The notes: generated by a model from the sequence alone, not told the origin. 64,000 nt of DNA from Ruminococcus bicirculans (ex Wegman et al. 2014) (GCF_000723465.1 NZ_HF545617.1:663624-727623); one strand, 5' to 3'; shown: positions 1-8,628, counted from the first letter of the stretch. Made by a program: numbers and translations.

Positions 1-91
1 TCTGGATCGGCGGACTGATCGTTCCGCAAGCTGTCATTGTCAGCATAAACGCTGCTAAAATTGCAGTCAATGCTTTTGCTTTCATATTCAT
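1..91 (-). CDS. Lipoprotein, N-terminal fragment cut by the window edge
   Basis: The first 30 codons of a minus-strand gene are visible. They read as a signal peptide: Met-Asn-Met-Lys-Ala-Lys, a hydrophobic stretch rich in Ala, Leu and Met, and a lipobox-like Met-Thr-Ala-Cys, followed by Gly-Thr-Ile-Ser-Pro-Pro. Six consecutive G residues stand just before the ATG as ribosome binding site. The gene follows the VirB2-like membrane protein by 11 bp and is probably co-transcribed with it. The rest is off the left edge, so its function cannot be stated. Confidence 0.6.
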   Translation of the reverse strand, partial: MNMKAKALTAILAAFMLTMTACGTISPPIQ

Positions 92-102
92 TTTCCCCCC
101 TA

Positions 103-432
103 TCAGATTATGCTCCAGATGTACAGCGGACAGGTCAGGGAAAAGATCAAACAGCCGAAAATGATAGCGATCGGCGTCCATTCAAGCTGACCGTGTTTGC
201 GATAATCGAGGTATGCGAGTGTTATCTTCACAAACAGCAGAACTGCAAGTATAACGTCTATCACGGGAAACACCACATTGTTTACGACTGAAACGACCTG
301 TGCTCTTGCTGTAGTCCAAGTGCTTGTCACCGCCCCCGCAACATCGCCCGAAGCATAAGCGGTTATTGACATCATCTGCACAAAACAAAATGCGCTTACT
401 GCCGCCGCAATGATTTTCTTTTTTGATCTCAT
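103..432 (-). CDS. Small membrane protein, VirB2/TrbC-like topology (DUF3852-like)
   Basis: This 109-residue protein has a basic N-terminus, a signal peptide ending near Ala-Tyr-Ala-Ser (residues 25-28), an amphipathic segment and two membrane helices (about 51-70 and 87-108). That is the layout of small VirB2/TrbC pilin-like proteins and of the DUF3852 family found in Clostridia conjugative elements. Its ATG overlaps the TAA of the sortase gene, which suggests translational coupling. A role in the conjugation apparatus or at the cell surface is inferred from topology and context; the family assignment is by resemblance only. Confidence 0.6.
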   Translation of the reverse strand: MRSKKKIIAAAVSAFCFVQMMSITAYASGDVAGAVTSTWTTARAQVVSVVNNVVFPVIDVILAVLLFVKITLAYLDYRKHGQLEWTPIAIIFGCLIFSLTCPLYIWSII

Positions 433-1223
433 TACACATCATCCTCTCTGTTTTCGATAATTTTCCCTACCAGAATTGTGCGGCTGTTACCCTCTGCAGA
501 AGTACAAGTTGACAGCGTTATCAGGTTATCTTCTTCGGAAATGCCGATCTCCTTGTAAATACTCGCGCAGTTTCTGAGCTGTAAATCCCACTCTTCAAAG
601 GTCGGATCAGCAAGATAAAGTCCGCTTGTGTCTGTAGTTCTTGCAACCGCAAAGAAATCTATCAACCGAACATTGTCATCGGTAGTCAGCCAGCCGTAGC
701 TGTGTTCCATGAAATATTCCTCGTTTTCGTAATTCGGAATATCTGCAAACATCGTTCCATTGCCCATATTGTGACCATAAATAACGCTGTTGAAGTCCGA
801 AAAATCACTTGAACAGCGGTAGTCCATAAACAGCGAGCCTGCATAGAGATAGCTTCCGTCCGCCGCCCTGTGAGCGTAATATTCATTATCTTCCGACTGC
901 ATGACCGGGTAATCGATATTTGTACCGGGGATATACAGCCAGGCCACGGAGTCACTATGCTCGTTGGAAAGCTGCCGTACCTGTGCTGTAAGCTCCTTTT
1001 TTGTATCTTCGGGAACTCTGTCCGCCGATGGCTTGTCAGAACTATTGTTGACTGCCTCATCAAGCGTTTCTCTCGCTATCGGGGTAGGAGCATAGATCAG
1101 AATATCCTGCCAATTGATTTTCTGAGCCACGTCGTTTTTCACCAGAAGATAAATTCCCCCTCCGAGGAGGGCGGCTGCGGTCACAGCCGCAATAGTGCGA
1201 ATAGCTTTGGTTTTCTTAGTCAT
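432..1223 (-). CDS. srtB: Class B sortase
   Basis: A sortase is a membrane-anchored transpeptidase that cuts a C-terminal sorting motif and joins the protein to the cell wall or to another pilin. This one has 263 residues, with an N-terminal membrane anchor (about 9-28). The catalytic triad is visible: His151 in Tyr-Gly-His-Asn-Met, Cys240 in Thr-Leu-Ser-Thr-Cys and Arg248 in Asn-Ser-Arg-Thr. The TLSTC signature and the long N-terminal region point to class B. GAGGA precedes the start with good spacing. It begins 4 bp after the large Cna-B surface protein, whose C-terminus carries a TPYTG sorting-type motif and is the obvious substrate. Identity is strong; the pairing is inferred from adjacency. 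Confidence 0.9.
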   Translation of the reverse strand: MTKKTKAIRTIAAVTAAALLGGGIYLLVKNDVAQKINWQDILIYAPTPIARETLDEAVNNSSDKPSADRVPEDTKKELTAQVRQLSNEHSDSVAWLYIPGTNIDYPVMQSEDNEYYAHRAADGSYLYAGSLFMDYRCSSDFSDFNSVIYGHNMGNGTMFADIPNYENEEYFMEHSYGWLTTDDNVRLIDFFAVARTTDTSGLYLADPTFEEWDLQLRNCASIYKEIGISEEDNLITLSTCTSAEGNSRTILVGKIIENREDDV

Positions 1224-1226
1224 AGA

Positions 1227-4200
1227 TCAATCCTCATCAATTTCAATAAATTCGGGGCAAAGAGCTGAATGATCTTCAGGCTCCTTGTCATCATTTTTCT
1301 TTCTGCTAATGATCAGCACAAGAAAGATTATGAGCGAAGCGCCCATAAGTGCAAATGCCGCAAAATCACTGTGGTTATCGCCTGTATACGGAGTAGTGGT
1401 TTTAGGTGTAAGCTCGTCATACATAACGACTTCGGTCACGCTGCCGTCAGCGTTTACCGTGAACTTGATTTCATTTGCAATCTCGTAACCGTCGGGAGCG
1501 ATAGTTTCACGAAGCGTGTACTCCTTGCCTGCGATCAGCTTTCCTTCGATGAAGTGAGCCTCGTCCGTGGATACCCATTCCTCAACAACATTTCCGTCCT
1601 CGTCAATGATTTGGAGCGTTGCACCAGGCAGTTCCTCACCTGTTGTAATGTCCCGCTTTGAAATACGAACCTTAGTGGTATCATCCACCATAACGATAAG
1701 CGGATAGCCGTTATCTGAAACGGCTGTTGAATCAACGTTTTCTACGGTAACATTGCCGTAAACATCAACGTTGAACTTAATGTCTGTCGCAATAATATAA
1801 CCGTCGGGTGCGGCAATTTCTTTAAGCACATATTCACCTGCACCAAGCTTTGAAACAATGTGATTTGTGCCGTCGGAAGTCCATTTATCAACTTTCTCAC
1901 CGTCAGCATTTTCAAGCACCATTTCAGCACCCACAAGTTCGTTTCCGTACACATCACGTTTGGAGATCTCAACAGTAATAGGTTTGTTTTCCGTAGTTAT
2001 CTCAATAACCTCTCCGTCCTCTGAAATGCTGACAGCATATTCCTTGTCGCTAAGAATATATCCACTCGGACTTTCTATCTCACGAACGATATACTGTCCG
2101 AAAGGAACATCTGTAAACTCAAAACAGCCATTCTCATCTGAAGCGGCAGTCATTATTGCAGTATCTCTGCTGAACTTCACGCAGTCGGCAGTAAACAGCC
2201 CGAACACAGCATTTTCAAGAGGTTCACTCTTATCATCTACCTTGTGACCCTCTATCCTGCCACGCTTGAGAAGATTTACAAACTGTCCGCAGTCAATATC
2301 CACAGTCTGAATGTCCTGTCCCATATATTCGAAGTTTACAAGATACTTTTCGCCGCTGAGAACATAGTGTTCATCGGTTGCAATTTCCTGAACATAATAC
2401 CTGCCGAAAGGTATCTGTACATCAAATTTTGCGGTCATATTTTCATCAAGTGAAACTTCTGAAATCATTCCGTCCGCAGGAATAACCGTACCGTCAGCGG
2501 CAGTAATATCTTCTGCGGTGAATAGCCCGAAACGAACGCTCGTATAGTAGTCCTTGCCGTAGATCCCGAACAGTTCATCACTTTCCATAACCTTAGAAAG
2601 CGATATCCTCACGCTCTGATACTCATTTTCAAAAGCTGTATTCACAGTATCTCTCACCTCAAATTCCTGCCCTGCATATGTCAGCTCAACATCTTTAGGC
2701 TTATTGTTCAACACATAACCGTATGGAGCTTTGGTCTCTCTGACCTCATACTTGCCGAGATAAAGCGGCTCGGTTTCGGCATAGCCGTTTTCGTCTGTCG
2801 TGATCTCCGAAACAACATCTCCTGCATAAGCTCTTGTTGTACCGTCGAGTGTAACGATATCCTCTACAGCGATCACCTGAAATACTGCGTCGCTGAGATC
2901 TCCGTCTGCAAACACGGGAGTGTAAGTTGTTGGATTCACGATCATTTCACCGTTTTCATTGGTGTATGCGGAGGAAGCCGTTGCCACGCTTGTGAAAATA
3001 TCGCCTGTTTTCCGAACGCTGATTTTTCCTTTCTGAGCGGTGTTTTCTTTGCGGACTTTAATAACCGTCAGGGCATTTTCTTCCTCTGCGTTATCAGCAG
3101 AAACTGTGAAAGACACAGGCGTACTGTCCAGAACATAACCCACAGGAGCCTGAACCTCAACAAGCGAATATTCACCGTAGGGAAGAACTTCGGGAGTGAT
3201 CAGATAGCCCTCGCTGTTTGTGTAGAAAGTGTCGATTGTGGTTGGGGTAGGGTATGCAAAAGTCATTGAGATCTTCTGACCGTTTGAATCATAGATCTCA
3301 AAGCCTGCACCCTCGTAAGGAATGGTTTTTCCCGTTTCGGAATCCACTTTTACTACCTTGATATAGCTTTTAAATTCTGCATTGTTGATGAGGTAGCGAT
3401 AGGTCTGACCGTCAGCCGAAATTTTCACATCAAAATCAGCCATAAACTCAGTACCTTCCCAGCCCTTGGTCTGATGCACGGTGTAAATTCCGTATGGCAT
3501 ATCCTTGGTTTGTGCAAATCCGTTTTCATCGCACGTCAGGTAATCACGTTCTGTTTCAACAGCATTTGCATAAGACCCCGAAGATTTCAGATACACCTCA
3601 AATTCAGCTCCCACTTCGGGAGTTTCTATCTGAGTAGAGCCGTCATCGGAATGCTTGATCATTGCGATATTTCCCTTGATAACGTCCTCAGTCACTGTCA
3701 TAGAAAGTGGGTTATGCTCAATGAAATAATTCTCAGCTTCTGCACCAACTGAGTAAACTGTTTCATCAAGCAGATAGCCCTCGCTTGGCGAAATTTCCTG
3801 AACAGTGTAGTTTCCGCAGACATACTCTTTTGTCTTGAAATATCCGTTTTCATCGGTCGTATAGGTATCTACGAGCTCGCCGTCCTTGTACAGTCCGTAA
3901 ACTGCTCCTGCAAGCGTTCCATTGCCCTGTGCTGATGCTGTTTTGGAATCCTGCTTTTTCACCTCTACAGTAAATTTCTTGAGGATATTTTTGAATGTCT
4001 TAGTTGTGGTTGCGTCAGCAGTAAGAGTTGCTGTCTGATCCGCAGGAACTACATATCTTATTGGAACATTTTTCTCGGAAATGGTGTACACGATCTTCTC
4101 GTTTCTGCTGTTGTAAACGGGAATATCGGAAAGAATTGCAACACCGTCCGAACCTGTTTTAATTGTGTAGGTCTTACCGTTGCCCGTAATAGTGAACTCC

Positions 4201-5627
4201 CTATCACCGTTCTGATTATCCTCAGACTGCTTATTTATCTTTATCGAGCCCGTTTTAAGTTGATTGTTGAACTTTACATTCACAGTCAGATCAACATCTC
4301 CGCTTGTAAGCGTAACATTCTGAGCCTTAGGAACTTCGTATCTTGTATCTACATTGATCTCGGATACGGTGTAGGTGATCGCTTTGCCCGTAGATGTGTT
4401 GTATACCTTTAATCCGTTAAATTCGGCAACGCCGTTTGCATTGGTTTTCTTGGTGTAACTGCTGCCGTCGTTTCCTGTGACCTTGAACTCTCTGCCGCTT
4501 ACGATTCCATCTTCGGCGGTCTTGTTGACCTTAATTGTGCCTCTCGTAAAATCTTCGGTCACAAATATATTTTCGTCAGCCTTTAATGCGAACACTTCTT
4601 CAGAGATACTGTAACCTGTCGGTGCGGAGATCTCCTTAACGTAATACTGCTTTTCGGGTAACTGAATGGAGCCTGTTCCGTCCTTGCCGATAGTGATCTC
4701 GCCGACCTTGTTTTTACAAGCCTTATCGGTATATACTCCGTATTTTGCAACCGTGCCGTCCACCTTGCTTGTACCTGAAATTTTAACCGTTTTGTCCGAA
4801 GCAAGAACCTTGGTTATTTCAAATTTCACATCATTTTTTGTGATCCTGAACGCCGACATATTCATAGCGGTAGCGGTCTTACCGTCAGTCTTGTTGTTGA
4901 TAACAACGCCCTCAGAACCGTTTGATTCGATTCTCCAGTGTGTACCTCCTGCGCCTGTGCCGTCCCCGACTGTTTTGGAATTGATAAGACTTTCCGAAAC
5001 GCCGATAGACTTAAGGTAGCTTACCACATCGTTTCTTGAATCAAATTCGCCCATATATATCCAAGCGTGATCCTCACCACTCGGATTCTGAGCGACCACC
5101 ACAGAACCTGCTGTAATAACCGAACCATCAGCACACTCCCAATATGGGCGGTCTGTTGTTTTGATGTTTTTCTTTTCGACTTCAACCTTTGAAGTCTTTC
5201 CGTCGTAAGTTATGGTGCAGTTATCATTGACTGTAAGCCAATGATCTGTGTCAACAGGCACAGGGTTGTTCCATGAAAATCCCGAAGTGCTGTAGCCAAG
5301 CTGTGTAAGCGTATAGTACACCAGACCCGAACAGTCGATACCGAGGTTGTTGATCGTTTGCACCGACAGCGGAGTGTACTGTCCCTGATCATACGCATAC
5401 CAGTAGCCCTTGTTTCCATAGGTATACGGCGTACCCAGCAAATTCGCCGCTTTTGCGATCACCGTATCTGCCGACGGGAATGCTGCGTTTTCAGTCGATG
5501 AACTTGCGGCATTTGCCGTAATAACTCCGCTCATAGATGAGCCGAACATAGAAAAAGCACAGAGTCCTGCCATGAACCCTGCACCGAGCTTCTTTAATAT
5601 TTTCGATTTTTTGAACATAAAGTGCAT
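1227..5627 (-). CDS. Surface protein: NlpC/P60 domain plus about eleven Cna-B/SpaA domains
   Basis: This 1466-residue protein has a signal peptide (about 1-41). An NlpC/P60-like region follows (about 50-230), with Cys99 in Asp-Cys-Ser-Gly-Leu and a His in Asp-His-Ala-Trp-Ile-Tyr, as in cell-wall peptidases and amidases. About eleven prealbumin-like Cna-B modules come next. Many end in a Tyr-x-Val-x-Glu then Ala-Pro-x-Gly-Tyr motif, and several start with the Lys strand expected for intramolecular isopeptide bonds. The C-terminus has TPYTG, a membrane helix and charged residues, a sortase substrate tail. The ATG at 5627 is only 2 nt from its GGAG; the in-frame ATG at 5618 has better spacing and may be the true start. 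The sortase gene follows directly. A likely role is adhesion or mating-pair contact with local wall remodelling. Confidence 0.85.
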   Translation of the reverse strand: MHFMFKKSKILKKLGAGFMAGLCAFSMFGSSMSGVITANAASSSTENAAFPSADTVIAKAANLLGTPYTYGNKGYWYAYDQGQYTPLSVQTINNLGIDCSGLVYYTLTQLGYSTSGFSWNNPVPVDTDHWLTVNDNCTITYDGKTSKVEVEKKNIKTTDRPYWECADGSVITAGSVVVAQNPSGEDHAWIYMGEFDSRNDVVSYLKSIGVSESLINSKTVGDGTGAGGTHWRIESNGSEGVVINNKTDGKTATAMNMSAFRITKNDVKFEITKVLASDKTVKISGTSKVDGTVAKYGVYTDKACKNKVGEITIGKDGTGSIQLPEKQYYVKEISAPTGYSISEEVFALKADENIFVTEDFTRGTIKVNKTAEDGIVSGREFKVTGNDGSSYTKKTNANGVAEFNGLKVYNTSTGKAITYTVSEINVDTRYEVPKAQNVTLTSGDVDLTVNVKFNNQLKTGSIKINKQSEDNQNGDREFTITGNGKTYTIKTGSDGVAILSDIPVYNSRNEKIVYTISEKNVPIRYVVPADQTATLTADATTTKTFKNILKKFTVEVKKQDSKTASAQGNGTLAGAVYGLYKDGELVDTYTTDENGYFKTKEYVCGNYTVQEISPSEGYLLDETVYSVGAEAENYFIEHNPLSMTVTEDVIKGNIAMIKHSDDGSTQIETPEVGAEFEVYLKSSGSYANAVETERDYLTCDENGFAQTKDMPYGIYTVHQTKGWEGTEFMADFDVKISADGQTYRYLINNAEFKSYIKVVKVDSETGKTIPYEGAGFEIYDSNGQKISMTFAYPTPTTIDTFYTNSEGYLITPEVLPYGEYSLVEVQAPVGYVLDSTPVSFTVSADNAEEENALTVIKVRKENTAQKGKISVRKTGDIFTSVATASSAYTNENGEMIVNPTTYTPVFADGDLSDAVFQVIAVEDIVTLDGTTRAYAGDVVSEITTDENGYAETEPLYLGKYEVRETKAPYGYVLNNKPKDVELTYAGQEFEVRDTVNTAFENEYQSVRISLSKVMESDELFGIYGKDYYTSVRFGLFTAEDITAADGTVIPADGMISEVSLDENMTAKFDVQIPFGRYYVQEIATDEHYVLSGEKYLVNFEYMGQDIQTVDIDCGQFVNLLKRGRIEGHKVDDKSEPLENAVFGLFTADCVKFSRDTAIMTAASDENGCFEFTDVPFGQYIVREIESPSGYILSDKEYAVSISEDGEVIEITTENKPITVEISKRDVYGNELVGAEMVLENADGEKVDKWTSDGTNHIVSKLGAGEYVLKEIAAPDGYIIATDIKFNVDVYGNVTVENVDSTAVSDNGYPLIVMVDDTTKVRISKRDITTGEELPGATLQIIDEDGNVVEEWVSTDEAHFIEGKLIAGKEYTLRETIAPDGYEIANEIKFTVNADGSVTEVVMYDELTPKTTTPYTGDNHSDFAAFALMGASLIIFLVLIISRKKNDDKEPEDHSALCPEFIEIDED

Positions 5628-5642
5628 TTCTCCTTTTCATTT

Positions 5643-5675
5643 TTGCAAAGAAAAAGAGCCGGATTTCAGCTCTTT
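5643..5675 (-). terminator. Rho-independent terminator after the transglutaminase-like lipoprotein
   Basis: On the minus strand, AAAGAGC and GCTCTTT (5669-5675 and 5653-5659) form a stem with a nine-base loop, followed by TTTTTC. It lies between the lipoprotein gene and the surface protein, so the surface protein/sortase group probably has its own promoter or depends on read-through. Confidence 0.65.
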
Positions 5676-5687
5676 CGTTTGCACATT

Positions 5688-6596
5688 TTAATATATTTCA
5701 TCATATCTTTGGTTGCTTATCAAATCCGCCCCTGATACATATGATTCATCAATATCTATTATTTCGCTGAATCCGCAGTCGTTATTCAGCAGAAATCCTT
5801 GTCCCTGCGTATCAAGAACAAACCATGTTCCGTTTACCTTAACAACATTTGCTACATGACCATACAGTTTTGACGGCATCCATGTAAGATAGCATTCCAG
5901 GTCTGTACCTTTGCACAAATAGTAGGTCTGCCACGAATAATTCACACAAGTTCCCGAACCGTTTTCAGTCATCCAGTTGTATACCGCCTCTGCCTTGCTG
6001 TAATCAGAGCCGTTATGAAATAAGCTTCTGCCGATATCCATATATCTTTCTTCCTCAGTAGGCATCGGCGAGGGTGGTTGAGTCTGCGGCACTGTTGTAG
6101 TCTCAGGCTTTGTCCTTGCGACAGGCGGATTTGTTACCGTAGGTACTGCCGATGCTGACGGCTTTGCCGTTGTTGATTTGGTGGCATTCTGAGGCTTCTC
6201 ATTGGACGGCTGGGCGTTCTGCTCCGCTAAGTTATTATCCTGAGAATTGTTGGATGGAGTATTATTCTGCACAGCTTGGTTATTACCCTGTACAGCGTTA
6301 TTCTGCCCCTGAACCGAATTGCCGCCTGTATTTGAAGTGCTTGATTTCTTAGCCGCAGTTACCTCAGTATCTGTCGGCTTTGAGGAAGATGATACCGTCT
6401 GCGAACTCTTTTTAATGGTCGCTGTGGTTTCACTTGTATCCATTTCTTCCTTTGCCGATGTTTCTGCGGAAACTATAGCCGTGGCCGCAGTTTGACTAGC
6501 TACTGAAGAGTTTTCGCTTTCTGTGGATTCCGATATATTTCCACAGGCTGATAAAAATACCGCACAGAATATTGATATGACCATTGCTTTTTTCAT
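5688..6596 (-). CDS. Lipoprotein with transglutaminase-like domain
   Basis: The start is set at the ATG at 6596, since AAGGAG stands nine bases before it; a longer in-frame opening to 6620 lacks a site. The 302-residue product opens with a lipoprotein signal ending Leu-Ser-Ala-Cys. A low-complexity linker follows, rich in Ser, Thr, Asn, Gln and Pro (about 25-180). The C-terminal third has a transglutaminase-like papain fold: Cys in Gly-Thr-Cys-Val-Asn-Tyr, His in Gly-His-Val-Ala-Asn-Val and Asp in Val-Leu-Asp-Thr-Gln. Such domains act as thiol proteases or cross-linkers. Placed between the ICE maintenance genes and the adhesin/sortase pair, it may act at the cell surface, either on wall peptides or on the Cna-B protein. 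That role is inference. Confidence 0.75.
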   Translation of the reverse strand: MKKAMVISIFCAVFLSACGNISESTESENSSVASQTAATAIVSAETSAKEEMDTSETTATIKKSSQTVSSSSKPTDTEVTAAKKSSTSNTGGNSVQGQNNAVQGNNQAVQNNTPSNNSQDNNLAEQNAQPSNEKPQNATKSTTAKPSASAVPTVTNPPVARTKPETTTVPQTQPPSPMPTEEERYMDIGRSLFHNGSDYSKAEAVYNWMTENGSGTCVNYSWQTYYLCKGTDLECYLTWMPSKLYGHVANVVKVNGTWFVLDTQGQGFLLNNDCGFSEIIDIDESYVSGADLISNQRYDEIY

Positions 6597-6704
6597 ATTA
6601 TCACGCTCCTTGACAAGCAATATATCACACTAATACTTTAAAATCCAGACTTTTTATTGAAGTTCTACCTTTGTCACAATTTGCACAGCATAAGCTTTAG
6701 CAAA

Positions 6705-7121
6705 CTACATACTTATCTCCGGTGACTCTTCAAATTCTTCAAGCGGTTCGATCACTTCAGGTCTTGTTTCTCTAACAGCAACCAGCCCGATACCGGGCAG
6801 ATCCACTATGATATGATCAAACTGCTGCTTGTACTTTTCTATCTGTTTATCAGCAAGTGAACAAGAATCCCACTCTCCGTATTCGTTCAGACAGTTGCCA
6901 GAAATATAGAAAGTGCCGTGAACAAGAGTATTTCCAACTATCCTGTTAGGCTTTGAACCGTTCAGCAGAAACTCATCATTGCACCAGCAAAGTGCGTCAT
7001 TTGTCTGCTCAAAATATATAGGTTCAATGCTTCCTCCGACCACCTCCTGCATTGCCTGGATATCGTCCTCGATATCTTTCACATACGGTTCTTTCAGAGG
7101 TTCAAACACAAGTATCCTCAT
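6705..7121 (-). CDS. DUF3846-like protein
   Basis: This 138-residue soluble protein has an acidic tail. The pattern Met-Arg-Ile-Leu-Val-Phe-Glu-Pro, Val-Gly-Gly-Ser-Ile-Glu, Leu-Asn-Gly-Ser-Lys-Pro-Asn-Arg and Gly-Thr-Phe-Tyr-Ile matches what I know of DUF3846, a small domain common on plasmids, phages and conjugative elements with no established function. Its ATG overlaps the stop of the upstream Cys-containing gene by four bases (ATGA), so the two are probably translationally coupled. A role in element maintenance is only a guess from context. Confidence 0.65.
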   Translation of the reverse strand: MRILVFEPLKEPYVKDIEDDIQAMQEVVGGSIEPIYFEQTNDALCWCNDEFLLNGSKPNRIVGNTLVHGTFYISGNCLNEYGEWDSCSLADKQIEKYKQQFDHIIVDLPGIGLVAVRETRPEVIEPLEEFEESPEISM

Positions 7122-7387
7122 TCTTTTGCCTCACTTTCACAATACTCTTTCAGCGGACAATCGCCGCAGTCATCAAACATTGCACAGGTACGCTGTATCT
7201 CCTCCTCTGAGATGCCGCAGTCATGGTGCTTACTCTCATTCTCTGAAGGAAAAAGGGCGATCTCAAATCTTCCTCTCTCGACCCATATTTTCAGATCCAC
7301 CTCCGCTCCCTCTTCAAAGAACACACCGGGTACTTCTATGTCTCCCAACTCATTGATAAATCCTTTTGTACATATACCATTTTTCAT
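7118..7387 (-). CDS. Small Cys-containing ICE protein of unknown function
   Basis: The 89-residue product is not recognised. The N-terminal half is beta-rich (Gly-Asp-Ile-Glu-Val-Pro-Gly-Val-Phe-Phe-Glu). The C-terminal half has five cysteines, four of them in Cys-Ala-Met-Phe-Asp-Asp-Cys then Cys-Pro-Leu-Lys-Glu-Tyr-Cys, a spacing that could bind a metal. GGAGG stands before the ATG. It sits between the adenine methyltransferase and the DUF3846-like gene and overlaps the latter by four bases. Confidence 0.6.
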   Translation of the reverse strand: MKNGICTKGFINELGDIEVPGVFFEEGAEVDLKIWVERGRFEIALFPSENESKHHDCGISEEEIQRTCAMFDDCGDCPLKEYCESEAKE

Positions 7388-7408
7388 AAATCAAACCTCC
7401 GTGATCGT

Positions 7409-8230
7409 TTAATTGTCAAAGAGCGAAAGCTGACGAACTGCCTTTGCCCTTTCGCTTGTGTCATAATTTGAGATAAGCAGTTCGCCGTACTGACAGCCTG
7501 CGTCATAACGCTGTGCTAAGTTGTTAAGTCTGCTTATCTCCTCGATGTGGGTATTAGGCTTGTCCCATATCTCCCTTATCTCCGGACAGTCATTGTATGA
7601 AACCAAGAACTTGCCTTTGATCTCTAAAAGTGTGTCACGCAGTCTGATATGATCCTTTGCCGTAAATCCCACGTCCTTGTAGTAACTTTCGGTAGCAAAG
7701 TAGGGCGGATCGCAGTAGAAAAAACTTACTGGTCTATCGTACTGCTTAATCAGCTTTTCAAAATCCTTGTTCTCAACAACTACTTTCTGCAATCTTCTTG
7801 CGGCAAGGTCGATCATAGGGAAGTCCGACCATATCGAATGCGGCTGACTTCCAAAGCTGTCAAGACCGCTTGCATAGCTGTAACGTATAAGCTGATAAAA
7901 CTTAGCCGCCCTGTCAACGTCATAAAGTCTTGGCAAAATGCCACGCTTATGAAGTAGGGCTAAATACTCAAAATCTTCTCTTGAATCAAGCACATACCTA
8001 AGCTTGTATTTCAGCTTTGCAGGCTTGTCACGAACGCAGCGGTAAAGATTTGCAAGATTTGAATTGAAGTCATTGTACACCTCAAAATCTGCACCGGGCG
8101 GCTTGTGAAACAGCACCCAGCCTGCGCCGCCGAAAACCTCTATATACCTTTCATAGTAAGGTGGAAATCTTGCAAGAACCTCGTCACGAAGATTCTTCTT
8201 TCCCCCTACCCATGACATAAAACTGTTCAT
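7409..8230 (-). CDS. DNA adenine-N6 methyltransferase, D12 class (Dam-like)
   Basis: The enzyme transfers a methyl group from S-adenosylmethionine to adenine N6 in DNA. From the ATG at 8230 it is 273 residues. The SAM-binding Phe-Gly-Gly-Ala-Gly lies at about 33-37 and the catalytic Asp-Pro-Pro-Tyr at about 174-177; the opening Ser-Phe-Met-Ser-Trp-Val-Gly-Gly-Lys is typical of D12-class enzymes. I chose 8230 because GGAGG lies ten bases upstream; an in-frame ATG at 8281 would add 17 residues translated through a hairpin. No restriction endonuclease is near, so it is an orphan enzyme. It could protect element DNA from host restriction or alter expression. Hairpins before the start suggest translational control. 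Confidence 0.85.
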   Translation of the reverse strand: MNSFMSWVGGKKNLRDEVLARFPPYYERYIEVFGGAGWVLFHKPPGADFEVYNDFNSNLANLYRCVRDKPAKLKYKLRYVLDSREDFEYLALLHKRGILPRLYDVDRAAKFYQLIRYSYASGLDSFGSQPHSIWSDFPMIDLAARRLQKVVVENKDFEKLIKQYDRPVSFFYCDPPYFATESYYKDVGFTAKDHIRLRDTLLEIKGKFLVSYNDCPEIREIWDKPNTHIEEISRLNNLAQRYDAGCQYGELLISNYDTSERAKAVRQLSLFDN

Positions 8231-8239
8231 ATATAATTT

Positions 8240-8265
8240 GCCTCCGAAAGGAGGCACACCTCCTT
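8240..8265 (-). promoter_or_regulatory. Two mutually exclusive hairpins covering the methyltransferase ribosome binding site
   Basis: On the minus strand an upstream stem, AAGGAGG with CCTCCTT (8265-8259 with 8254-8248, loop TGTG), shares bases with a downstream stem, GCCTCC with GGAGGC (8255-8250 with 8245-8240, loop TTTC). The downstream stem would bury the GGAGG ribosome site at 8245-8241; the upstream stem would free it. The pairing is seen directly. A switch function is inference. Confidence 0.5.
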
Positions 8266-8270
8266 CCGAT

Positions 8271-8392
8271 GTTTTGTGCAAAGCACAAAACTCGTAATTG
8301 AAAGCTTTGCTTTCAATTTACTCCTATTCTGCCGTTAGAACCAACAGCAGAAAAGTCGCTTTGCAAGCACCAGATTTTTGATCTGCTGTTGG
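8271..8392. repeat. Row of three inverted repeats between ICE genes
   Basis: Three hairpins stand in the 200-bp gap before the adenine methyltransferase. GTTTTGTGC and GCACAAAAC (8271-8291) are separated by three bases, and so are ATTGAAAGC and GCTTTCAAT (8297-8317). CCAACAGCAG pairs with CTGCTGTTGG (8341-8350 with 8383-8392) around an inner CAGAT/ATCTG stem (8371-8385). None is followed by a clear T tract, so they are not simple terminators. Confidence 0.7.
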
Positions 8393-8430
8393 CAAAACGA
8401 CCTTAATAAATATTAGATTTTACGCTGTTT

Positions 8431-8628
8431 TCAGCCCTTGATTATCGGGTCAACATAGCTGAATATGATGCGTTTCTGTTCAAGGTAGCCGTCGGCTTTG
8501 TTTACCTCATTACACAGCTCCTTGTATTGCTTTTCCGAAAGCACAGGCTTTGTTGCTCTCAGCATTGCAGGAATATTACCCATACAGAACTTGAAGTCTA
8601 CTTTGGCTTTAACTCTGTTTGTGTGCAT
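8431..8628 (-). CDS. Small ICE protein of unknown function
   Basis: From the ATG at 8628 the product has 65 residues. AAGGAGG stands six bases before this start, whereas an in-frame start at 8688 lacks one. The protein is basic at the N-terminus (Met-His-Thr-Asn-Arg-Val-Lys-Ala-Lys-Val) with a helical C-terminal half (Leu-Ser-Glu-Lys-Gln-Tyr-Lys-Glu-Leu-Cys-Asn-Glu-Val). I do not recognise a family. It overlaps the 46-residue membrane protein by 20 bp, with its ribosome site inside that gene. Confidence 0.6.
   Translation of the reverse strand: MHTNRVKAKVDFKFCMGNIPAMLRATKPVLSEKQYKELCNEVNKADGYLEQKRIIFSYVDPIIKG

Noticed and set aside
5597..6620. Longer N-terminal starts for several lipoproteins and enzymes, such as 6620 for the transglutaminase-like protein
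   Set aside because: The extra codons precede the ribosome binding site and would put charged residues before the signal peptide.
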